DNA of 64,000 nucleotides from assembly GCF_008386635.1 (NCBI RefSeq), contig NZ_VUOE01000002.1:1067848-1131847 (forward strand), read 5' to 3'. Origin of the DNA: Maribacter flavus (GTDB lineage: Bacteria; Bacteroidota; Bacteroidia; Flavobacteriales; Flavobacteriaceae). This document shows positions 28,046-36,600 of this stretch, one piece after another. Numbering within the stretch: position 1 is the stretch's first letter; each line of letters starts with the position of its first letter. Below the pieces are notes generated by a model. That model did not search any database. It saw only the letters and a program-made list of their open reading frames with translations, and was not told where the DNA came from. The translations under genes were made by a program, and so were the position numbers.

Positions 28046-29554
28046 TTGAGAATACTAGACCGTTATATATTATCCAGGTTTACCTTTAATTTTGTCAGTT
28101 CGTTTGTAATATTGATGTTCATCTTCATATTCCAGACGATTTGGCTTTTTATAGATGATTTGGCCGGTAAGGGCTTGGATATCATTATTATAGGTAAATT
28201 TCTTTTCTATTTGATGCCGGATCTCACGGAGAAAGTACTACCCCTCACGGTGCTGCTCTCCTCCATTCTGACCTTTGGTGCCTTTGCTGAAAATTATGAG
28301 TTCGCGGCCATGAAAGCATCGGGCATCTCGCTACAAAGGGCCATGTTAAGCTTGATTGTATTTGTAACGATACTAGGAGGCGTCACTTTCTTTTTCGCTA
28401 ATTCCGTCATTCCATTATCACAGCGTAAAATCTACAATCTTAGAAAAAACATTGCCAAGGTTAAACCTGCGGCTGTAGTTGCCGAAGGTGTTTTTAGTGA
28501 CTTCGAGGGCATGAACATCAAGGTGGACGAGAAATATGGCGACAATGATCGATATCTTAGAAATGTCATCATCCACCAGAAAAATGACAGAAGCCAAAAC
28601 AATGTGGTCATAAAATCGAAACAAGGGGAACTGGTCAGTAGCGAGGATTCAGATATAGTGCAGTTAATACTTACGGACGGACATTATTACGACGATATAG
28701 ATTCCAAAAAAAACAAACTTAAGTATCCGCATGCCAAAGCCGATTTCGACACCTACATCATGAACATAGAAATTCCTGAGCTAAATAATGCAGATCTAGA
28801 GGAAGAGCGGGATATCAGTACGGACAAGATGAAGAATATTTCAAGGTTGCGAAAAGATATTGATTCCTTGAAGGATGATAACTATAGGATCGTAAGGGCA
28901 TTCTCCAAAAGCATCGGGAACAGGATGGGGATGTTCCAACCCTTAGACCCAAGTGATACGGCAAAAATAAAGTCGTCCCTACAGAAAACCCAGGACTCCA
29001 TCAGGCAAATAAAACTGGCTAAACTTAAGAACAATCCGGCACGACAGGATTCCATAAAAGAGGACATCTTCCACATTTTTCCATTTTACCTTCAAATGCA
29101 GGTAGTGAATTCGGCAAAAAACGCCACCACCAATGTCCTTAATTCTGTCAAAGGAAAAAAGGAGGAAATGCAAAAACGGTATAAAATATACAACATGCAT
29201 ATACTTTCCATGCATAACAAATATGCATTGGCATTCTCCTGTATTATCCTGTTTTTTGTGGGCGCTCCCTTGGGTGCCATCATTCGGAAAGGCGGACTGG
29301 GCCTGCCCATGGTAATTGCAATTGTGCTATTTTTGGTCTATTATTTTATTGGTGTGTTTGCCGGTAATTATGCAAAGGAAGGAAACATCCACCCCATGTT
29401 GGGCGCCTGGCTTTCCACCCTCATCATGTTGCCATTGAGTATTATCCTTACCAAAAGGGCCACCGAGGATAAAGGTTTAATGAGCTTTGGTGTAATAACG
29501 GATTTTTTCAAGAACCTATTTAAGAAGCAAAAAAATGGAGGTCATGACGTCTAA
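28046..29554 (+). CDS. LptF/LptG-family permease (lipopolysaccharide export)
   Basis: A 502-residue protein beginning at a TTG codon (RILDRYILSRFTFNF follows, the usual LptF/G start without another upstream Met). The N-terminal helices are at about 15-110 and the C-terminal ones at about 395-470. Between them is a long periplasmic domain with a jellyroll beginning near VVAEGVFSDFEGMNIKVDEKYG and a Bacteroidota-style charged insertion (about 250-350). LptF and LptG with LptB form the ABC machine that lifts LPS from the inner membrane. F or G cannot be decided. The stop overlaps the start region of ribBA by 11 bases. Confidence 0.9.
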   Translation: MRILDRYILSRFTFNFVSSFVILMFIFIFQTIWLFIDDLAGKGLDIIIIGKFLFYLMPDLTEKVLPLTVLLSSILTFGAFAENYEFAAMKASGISLQRAMLSLIVFVTILGGVTFFFANSVIPLSQRKIYNLRKNIAKVKPAAVVAEGVFSDFEGMNIKVDEKYGDNDRYLRNVIIHQKNDRSQNNVVIKSKQGELVSSEDSDIVQLILTDGHYYDDIDSKKNKLKYPHAKADFDTYIMNIEIPELNNADLEEERDISTDKMKNISRLRKDIDSLKDDNYRIVRAFSKSIGNRMGMFQPLDPSDTAKIKSSLQKTQDSIRQIKLAKLKNNPARQDSIKEDIFHIFPFYLQMQVVNSAKNATTNVLNSVKGKKEEMQKRYKIYNMHILSMHNKYALAFSCIILFFVGAPLGAIIRKGGLGLPMVIAIVLFLVYYFIGVFAGNYAKEGNIHPMLGAWLSTLIMLPLSIILTKRATEDKGLMSFGVITDFFKNLFKKQKNGGHDV

Positions 29555-30686
29555 TCTTGCGGATAAAATTCAATTGAATACCATTGAGGAAGCCATAGAG
29601 GATATCCGCAATGGCAAGGTAATCATTGTTGTGGACGATGAAAACCGTGAGAACGAAGGAGATTTTCTGGCGGCTGCGGAATTGGCAACCCCAGAAACCA
29701 TCAATTTTATGGCCACCCATGGAAGAGGGCTCATTTGTGCCCCTTTAACCGAAGGAAGATGTGAATATCTGGGCCTGCACCGTATGGTCAATAACAATAC
29801 AGATCCCTTGGAGACCGCATTTACCGTTTCCATTGACCTACGAGGACAAGGTGTGACCACTGGTATCTCCGCGTCCGATAGGGCCAAGACCGTTTGCGCC
29901 CTAACGGATGATACCATAAAGCCACACGATTTTGCAAGACCTGGACATATTTTTCCCCTAGTGGCTAAGGAAGGCGGCGTGCTTAGGAGAACAGGACACA
30001 CGGAGGCCGCGATAGATTTTGCCCGACTCGCCGGATTGAAACCCGCCGGTGTCATCGTTGAAATCATGAACGAGGACGGCAGTATGGCCAGACTCCCCCA
30101 ATTGATGGAAGTAGCCAAAAGGTTCGATTTAAAAATCGTATCCATAGAGGATTTGGTGGCGTACCGAATGGAACATGATAGCCTGATCCATAGAGAACTC
30201 GATTTTCCAATTACCACAAGGTTTGGGGAATATAGATTGCGGGCCTACAAACAAACCACCAATAACCACATTCACCTAGCTTTGACCAAAGGCTCCTGGG
30301 GCCTCGGGGACAAGGTGCTCACACGTATCAACTCCACGTTGGTGAACAACGATATTTTGGGAACGCTTACCAATAATGCGGATTCCCAATTGGAGAACAT
30401 GTTCAAGGCCATCAATCAGGAAGGCAAGGGAGCTATTGTTTTTATCAATCAGGATATGGAATCCATGAACCTTCTAGGGAGGCTTTCCGAGTTAAAAGAG
30501 CTTCAAAAACAAGGTATTCACAAGGCTCCCAAAATAGAAATGGATGCCAAGGATTTTGGTATCGGGGCACAGATTCTGCATGATCTGGATATATCCAAAT
30601 TGCGGTTGCTCACCAACAGCCAACAGACCAAGAGAGTGGGTATTGTGGGCTACGGTCTGGAAATCATGGAATATGTTTCATACTGA
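29544..30686 (+). CDS. ribB: RibBA: DHBP synthase with a degenerate GTP cyclohydrolase II domain
   Basis: A 380-residue two-domain protein started at ATG 29544; GGAGG lies just upstream, and an ATG at 29535 is also possible. The N-terminal half (about 1-205) is a complete 3,4-dihydroxy-2-butanone-4-phosphate synthase: VDDENRENEGDFLAAAE, THGRGLICAPL, ASDRAKT and GHTEAAID. It makes the four-carbon unit of riboflavin from ribulose 5-phosphate. The C-terminal half aligns with RibA, but the three zinc Cys are gone (E. coli HSECLTGD is NSTLVNND, RCDC is TNNA) and the RQEGR catalytic segment reads NQDMES. Only the first activity is expected. It overlaps the LptF/G stop by 11 bases. Confidence 0.93.
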   Translation: MTSNLADKIQLNTIEEAIEDIRNGKVIIVVDDENRENEGDFLAAAELATPETINFMATHGRGLICAPLTEGRCEYLGLHRMVNNNTDPLETAFTVSIDLRGQGVTTGISASDRAKTVCALTDDTIKPHDFARPGHIFPLVAKEGGVLRRTGHTEAAIDFARLAGLKPAGVIVEIMNEDGSMARLPQLMEVAKRFDLKIVSIEDLVAYRMEHDSLIHRELDFPITTRFGEYRLRAYKQTTNNHIHLALTKGSWGLGDKVLTRINSTLVNNDILGTLTNNADSQLENMFKAINQEGKGAIVFINQDMESMNLLGRLSELKELQKQGIHKAPKIEMDAKDFGIGAQILHDLDISKLRLLTNSQQTKRVGIVGYGLEIMEYVSY

Positions 30687-31458
30687 TTTAAACGAGTATT
30701 GTCCTGTTCAGATTAAAGATCGCTTCGCTTTTAGATACGAGAGATAAGACGTATTTTCCGATACTATAATAATTTACTTGTTGTTCTATGCGATAGGATT
30801 AAAAATCATATATCGCTGTTAAAATAGCTTAGAGCATTTTTTTTAATCCAATAACTTTCTAATTAGCAATAGATTTAACTATATTTCATAGTTTACTTCG
30901 GACAGTAAAAAATCTTATTCATTTTGACACGTTGTGCGTTTTAACAATTTTACACAAGAATGTCAGTTCTAGCACTTGGAAAAAAATTTCGTTGAAATCT
31001 GAATGACATTTTTTTGAACGGAGTGTGTAGATTTCAATGGTGGTTCTATGTTTATAAATTAGAGTTTGTATTGTCCTTTGAAAATCGGCAATAATGAACG
31101 AAGGGTTGGAAGTGCGGTGCGTTGGCACAACGCATGTAAACCCGATAGTGAATGGTGCGCAGCAATTGCCTATTTTCAACTTGATTTTTTTGCTTCGTTT
31201 TTTTATCAAGAAAAAAATGAAGGGAAAGCCTCGAGTATCGATGCAATCTAAATATCCGGCAATTATTATGTTAAGAATTATGTCATTGGTAGTGGTGGCC
31301 TGAAAGAGACGCTATATCGAGAACCCATTGCCTTCGCTCAAGGAAGGCTCCTTTGGCCCATAAAAAGGTTTTCGATACAATTTTTCTTCATTGCATTGCG
31401 AAAAATCACTCGAACTGACCCATTGGTCAAGGTGACAGATTCAAAATGAAGAACGGGT
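30687..31458. other. 772-base non-coding stretch holding a dispersed repeat
   Basis: No gene is supported. Bases 30690-30976 are AT-rich with no clear signal. Bases 30977-31291 are copy A of a dispersed repeat (separate entry). Bases 31292-31440 are unremarkable, with GC-richer patches. The stretch separates the convergent ribBA and DegT genes; no clear terminator hairpin is seen for either. Confidence 0.6.
30977..31291 (-). repeat. Dispersed repeat, copy A (315 bases)
   Basis: The reverse complement matches 48069-48383 base for base over 315 bases with no gaps that I can see and only scattered substitutions (over 90 percent by eye). Near each end is an 8-base inverted pair: AATGACAT at 31002 and ATGTCATT at 31280. 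An inner perfect palindrome GCGTTG-GCA-CAACGC lies at 31119-31133. Open frames through it are Lys/Cys-rich and not protein-like. No transposase is present, so it may be a MITE-like or other small non-autonomous repeat. Confidence 0.88.
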
Positions 31459-32655
31459 TCACTTTAGTATACTTTTTAAGATTTGGGCCATATCGTTCGC
31501 GCGCCTTTTTACTTCGGCCTCCGTCCAACTTAATTTTATTAGATAGGAGATTGTTCTGCCAATCCAATGGTCGGATTCGGAGAAATCTGATTTGGAATAA
31601 TTCGGAAGGTTGTTTTTGACTTCATCCGGCAATTTGCCCAAGGAAGTCAGGTTCGTTAGATGTTCCCATTTTCGATAATAATGCCAGTTATTGTCATACC
31701 AATAAAAACAGGCATCCACGCCCCCATCACCCAATGCGGTATGTGCTTTTTTGGCCAGTGCTTCCGTTGGAAGGAAAAAATTTAAAAAGGAATAATTCTG
31801 AATCCCACCGGCTGGAATCCTTCTAAAACCAATACCTTCAATCCCCTTTAATGCGTCGTACAAGACCCTGTAATGTTTCTCCTGAATTTCCAAGAAATCA
31901 TCCAGGCGCTGGATCTGAGCGCACCCCACGGCCGCGTTTAGTTCCGAAATTCTATAATTATACCCCAAAAAGGGATGGGATTCCGTTCCTCGGTTATTCC
32001 CTACATGATCATGGCCATGATCGGAATAATAATCCGCATTTCTATGATAATCGGCATTATTGGTAATCAAGGCCCCTCCTTCCCCACAGGTGATTGTTTT
32101 TACATAATCAAAGGAAAAACAGCCCAAATCCCCATAACTACCCAAAGGTTTGCCCTGATAACTGCCCCCAATGGCCTGACAGGCATCTTCTAAAAGAATA
32201 AGATTATGCTTTTCACAAAGGGCCTTTAATGGCTTTAAATCGGCCATGGAACCGCACATATGCACCGGCATGATTACCTTCGTTTTGGGTGTGATGGCTT
32301 TTTCTACTGCGGATGGTTTCAGGGTTAGCGTATCGTCCACATCTACCAAAACAGGGACGGCGCCTAAAGCTAAAACCGACTCAAAACTGGCCACAAAGGT
32401 AAAGGTGGGCAGGATCACCTCGTCCCCCGCTCCCACGCCCGCACTGGCCAAGGCCACCGTCAAGGCCGCCGTGCCACTGCTCACTACCTGCGCATGCGCA
32501 ACCTGCATTCTCGCACATAAGGCCGCTTCCAGTTCCTTGGCCTTCCAATGTCCCTTGCGGGGGCCATCAAATCCGTAGCGCATCAAGACGCCCGTATCCA
32601 GGACCTCGTTGACGCTTTGCTTTTCCTTTTCCCCAAATAATTCGAAACCTGGCAT
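31459..32655 (-). CDS. DegT/DnrJ/EryC1/StrS-family sugar aminotransferase
   Basis: A 398-residue PLP enzyme. VVSSGTAALTVALASAG, GDEVILPTFTFVAS, PVHMCGSMADL and LLEDACQAIGGSYQGKPLGSYGD are the family's cofactor and active-site segments. The PLP lysine is K186 in SFDYVKTITCGEGGA, and YNYRISELNAAVGCAQ follows. Members aminate keto-sugars for LPS, capsule or antibiotics, though some free-standing ones act on other cyclitols. No sugar biosynthesis genes adjoin it, so the substrate is open. A small hypothetical gene lies 26 bases upstream on the same strand. Confidence 0.93.
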   Translation of the reverse strand: MPGFELFGEKEKQSVNEVLDTGVLMRYGFDGPRKGHWKAKELEAALCARMQVAHAQVVSSGTAALTVALASAGVGAGDEVILPTFTFVASFESVLALGAVPVLVDVDDTLTLKPSAVEKAITPKTKVIMPVHMCGSMADLKPLKALCEKHNLILLEDACQAIGGSYQGKPLGSYGDLGCFSFDYVKTITCGEGGALITNNADYHRNADYYSDHGHDHVGNNRGTESHPFLGYNYRISELNAAVGCAQIQRLDDFLEIQEKHYRVLYDALKGIEGIGFRRIPAGGIQNYSFLNFFLPTEALAKKAHTALGDGGVDACFYWYDNNWHYYRKWEHLTNLTSLGKLPDEVKNNLPNYSKSDFSESDHWIGRTISYLIKLSWTEAEVKRRANDMAQILKSILK

Positions 32656-32681
32656 ATGCTTATTTTAAAATGAGAAGATAC

Positions 32682-33032
32682 TTATTTTTGCTTGGATGTA
32701 AAATGCCGATAGATTTCCAGCTTTTCCTCTTGGGTAAACTCCTTTGCAGAAAACCAATCATGGGCGGCAATTTTTTCGTTCTCAATTTGCGCCTTTCGGA
32801 TAGCCTCCAAAGAAACCAGGTGCCAATGTGCACCCTTTTTTCTGGAAACGGAATAGCCAATATCCTCCGTAATGTAGGAAGTCTTGGGATGGTTCACTAA
32901 TCGAACGCCATTCTTCAACACTGCCAAGGTCTTGGTCAGGGAAACTACCTCAGAGAAGGAATACCTAACAAAGTCCGTAAAACCATTTTGCCGTGTATTA
33001 TAAACCTTATCGCCTACTTTTAACTTTTCCAT
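32682..33032 (-). CDS. Small conserved-looking hypothetical protein
   Basis: A 116-residue cytoplasmic protein started at MEKLKVGDKVYNTRQ; a longer frame to 33050 adds six residues. The start resembles a small beta-barrel like those in KOW/Tudor-type nucleic acid-binding proteins (VGDKVYN, then FSEVVSLTKTLAVLKNGVRLVNHP), and the C-terminal half is helical and charged (HWHLVSLEAIRKAQIENEKIAAHDWF). I do not recognise the family. It lies 26 bases upstream of the DegT gene and is probably co-transcribed with it. Codon use and composition look like its neighbours. Confidence 0.6.
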   Translation of the reverse strand: MEKLKVGDKVYNTRQNGFTDFVRYSFSEVVSLTKTLAVLKNGVRLVNHPKTSYITEDIGYSVSRKKGAHWHLVSLEAIRKAQIENEKIAAHDWFSAKEFTQEEKLEIYRHFTSKQK

Positions 33033-33204
33033 TCGTTTAAAAGTTTGCAAAAATAAAAGTTGATCGCTTTTCCACCGAACGGTTATGAACGGAACTTATC
33101 AACAGAAAGCCCCATTTACATCGCTCAGGCTTTTGAATTTAGACTGATTCCATTTAAGGGGTTGATGTTCATATTCTTACAGCCTTTCATTAACTTTACA
33201 ATCT

Positions 33205-33603
33205 GTGAACAAATTAGCTTCCATAGTACTTTCGGCCATAATCCTATTACAAACGATTGGCCTTCATACAGACGATTTGGTGCAAATCGATGAATTCATC
33301 GAACATGCCAAATTTCACAGCGAACAGTATGGCGATAACGTACTGGTCTTTATATCCAAACACTACGGGGAATTGAAAGCTGAACACGAACAAGAGCACC
33401 AAGAGGAAAAGGAGGACCATGAACAGCTCCCCTTTCAGCATCATTCCCATTTGAGTTCCATCATTGTCTATACCCAAAATCCCGTGAATGCGGAATTGGA
33501 AACCCCAATCATCACGGAGTATAAGGACTCCAATTTTTATTATCAGGCACCCTCTTCATCATCGCATACAAAAGGACTGCTACAGCCACCACGGCATTCA
33601 TAA
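33205..33603 (+). CDS. Small secreted His/Glu-rich protein heading the metal-efflux operon
   Basis: A 132-residue protein with a GTG start and a signal peptide (MNKLASIVLSAIILLQTIGLH). Mid-protein there is a strongly charged stretch, EHEQEHQEEKEDHEQLPFQ, then HHSHLSS: about ten His within 40 residues, a plausible low-affinity site for Cu, Zn or Ni in the periplasm. The C-terminus is Ser-rich (PSSSSHTKG). I know of no named family. It is 71 bases before the heavy-metal RND gene on the same strand, so a role as metal buffer or sensor for the pump is likely but inferred. Confidence 0.72.
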   Translation: MNKLASIVLSAIILLQTIGLHTDDLVQIDEFIEHAKFHSEQYGDNVLVFISKHYGELKAEHEQEHQEEKEDHEQLPFQHHSHLSSIIVYTQNPVNAELETPIITEYKDSNFYYQAPSSSSHTKGLLQPPRHS

Positions 33604-33674
33604 AGTAATCAGTTTACACTTTAATTCCGAATGGTACTATTCGGACAATTTTAATGTTGATTATTTTATGACAC

Positions 33675-36600
33675 ATGCTTTCACAAATTATTAATTTCAG
33701 TATCAAGAACAAGTTCATTGTTCTGCTATTTACCTGTTTTATTATAGGTTTTGGGATGTACTCCCTCACTAAAATACCCATTGGTGCGGTTCCCGATGTA
33801 ACGAATAACCAAGTACAGGTAATCACTACATCAAGAAACCTTTCCACACAGGATATAGAACAGTTCATCACCTATCCGGTAGAGTTGGAAATGGCAAATT
33901 TACCGGGTGTGAAGGAAATCCGGTCGGTTTCCAAATTTGGACTTTCCGTGGTCACCATCGTTTTTGAGGACGAAATGGGTACCTATTTACCCCGACAGTT
34001 GATCGCCGAAAAAATAAAATCGGCCTCCGAAAAAATCCCATCCAACTTTGGCACACCCGAAATGGGACCCATCACCACGGGCTTAGGAGAAATCTACCAA
34101 TATATCCTGGACGTAAAACCGGAATATAAAGATCAATATACGGCCGAGGACCTAAGGACCATCCAGGATTGGATCGTAAAAAGACAGCTCTCCGGAATTC
34201 CCGGTGTGGTAGAGGTCAACACCTGGGGTGGCTTTTTAAAGCAGTATGAAGTTGCCATAAACACCGAAAAACTCAATGCGATGGACATCACCGCCCAAGA
34301 GGTATTCCAAGCGGTGGAGACCAACAATAGTGTTGCAGGTGGCGGGTATATAGAAAAAGTAAACCAAGCCTTTTTCATCAGAGGGGAAGGTTTAGTGAAC
34401 TCCCTTGAGGATATCGAAAATATCGTTGTAAAAAATGAGGGTGGCGTTCCTGTATATATAAAGGACGTGGCCAAAGTGGGTTTTGGAAACGCAACCCGAT
34501 TTGGCGCCATTACGGGCAACGGTGAAGGTGAAAAGGTACTGGGCCAAGTGATGATGCTAAAAGACGCGAATTCCAAAAAGGTAATCGAGGCCGTGAAGGA
34601 ACGGGTGGCCAATATCGCAAAATCCTTACCGGAGGGTGTGTATATCAATGCCTTTTTGGACCGCAGCGAGCTTATTGCCAAAACGACTTTTACCGTGACT
34701 GAAAATCTCATCCTGGGCTGTATGATCGTTATTTTTGTGGTGGTTCTGTTGCTAGGAAATTTTAGGTCGGGATTGGTAGTGGCATCGGTTATCCCGCTCT
34801 GTTTGTTGTTCGCGCTTTCGCTGATGTACATTTTTGGCGTGGACGCCAATTTGATGAGTTTGGGTGCCATCGATTTTGGAATTATCATAGATGGTGCCGT
34901 CATCATTGTGGAATTCATCGCGTTCAATGTCACCAAAAAAAGAGCGGAGCTTTCCAGTATGACAAGGTCAGAGCAACAAGCGCTCAGGGACAGCATCACC
35001 TACACAGGGGCCAACAAAATGATGAATTCCGCCATTTTTGGCCAGTTGATCATCCTGATCGTTTTTATCCCCATACTTTCATTGAGCGGTGTGGAAGGCA
35101 AAATGTTCAAGCCCATGGCCCTCACCTTCAGTTTCGCGTTGATAGGCGCCATGATCTTCTGTTTCACCTACGTCCCCGTAGTATCCTCCTTGTTCTTAAA
35201 ACCCTCCAAAGCAACCGATAAAAATATCTCCGTTCGGTTGATGCATTGGTTAACCAAAAAATACGACCCCATTATCGATTGGGCCTTACGCAGTAAAAAA
35301 ATAGTTTTAGGCTTTGCCGCGGTGCTTTTGGCGATTGCCATTTCCTTGTATATGTCCATGGGAGGGGAATTCGTCCCCACCTTGGATGAAGGGGATTTTG
35401 TTATCCAACCCGTGTTAAAGACCGGTACCTCACTCAGTAATACGGTAGAAATCACCACGGAAATTGAAAGCATCCTTTTGGAACAATTCCCGGAAGTGAA
35501 GCAGGTGGTCACCAGAATTGGTGCTGCGGAAGTACCTACCGATCCCATGTCCATGGAGGAGAGCGACGTCATTATCGTGTTGAATCCGAAGGAGGAATGG
35601 ACATCGGCGGAATCCAAGGATGAGCTCGCCGATAAGTTCAAGGAAGCCCTGTCCGTCATTCCGGGTATGGAGGTGGAATTTACCCAACCTATTGAAATGC
35701 GTTTTAATGAACTGATAACGGGGGTTCGTGCCGATATTGCCATTAAAATATTCGGTGAAAACCTGGACATCCTTGCCAAAAAAGGAAAGGAAATTGGCGA
35801 CCTGATACAAAACGTACCCGGTGCCGCCGATATTTCCGTGGAAAAAATTGCGGGCCTACCCGAAATGAACGTGAACTACAATCGGTCCAAGATTGCCCGA
35901 TACGGTCTCAACATCCAAGAGCTGAACGACATGATTTCCATGGGCTTTGCCGGAAAAACGGCCGGGAGCGTTTTTGAAGGGGAAAAGAAGTTCGATTTGG
36001 TCATTCGATTGGACAGTGAAAAGCGCCGTGACATCGACAACCTCAAAAATCTCTATGTGGACCTTCCCGCTGGAGGTAAGATTCCGTTGAGCGAACTGGC
36101 GGAAATCAGCTACCAAAAAGGTGCGGCCAAGATTTCCAGGGACGATACGCGCCGGCGCATCGTTGTGGGTATCAACGTACGTAATAGGGACTTGCAGTCC
36201 GTAGTGGACGATGTTAGAAAGCTTATCGATGATAACATCAACCTTCCAGTGGGTTATTCGATAACCTACGGAGGTCAATTCGAAAACCTGCAAAGTGCGA
36301 AATCAAGATTGATGATCGCCGTACCCATTGCCTTGATACTTATTTTCATACTGCTGTACTTCGCCTTTAAATCGGTCAAGGAAGCTTTAATGATCTATTC
36401 CGCCATCCCATTGGCGGCCGTGGGCGGTGTGTTTTTGTTATGGATACGGGGATTGCCCTTTAGTATTTCGGCCGGGGTAGGTTTTATCGCCCTTTTTGGT
36501 ATTGCGGTGCTCAACGGTATCGTACTGATAGAACATTTCAAGGAATTGAAAGCTTTGGGGAAATTTGATAGCCTGAACGATTTGATCAAGGAAGGGGCCA

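Noticed and set aside
29400-29560. FMN riboswitch before ribBA
   Set aside because: ribBA overlaps the end of the LptF/G gene; there is no leader space and no RFN-type motif is seen.
30977-31291. Integron attC site
   Set aside because: The palindrome GCGTTGGCACAACGC hints at it, but no attC-like R/L box set, cassette gene or integrase is present and copy B has lost the symmetry.
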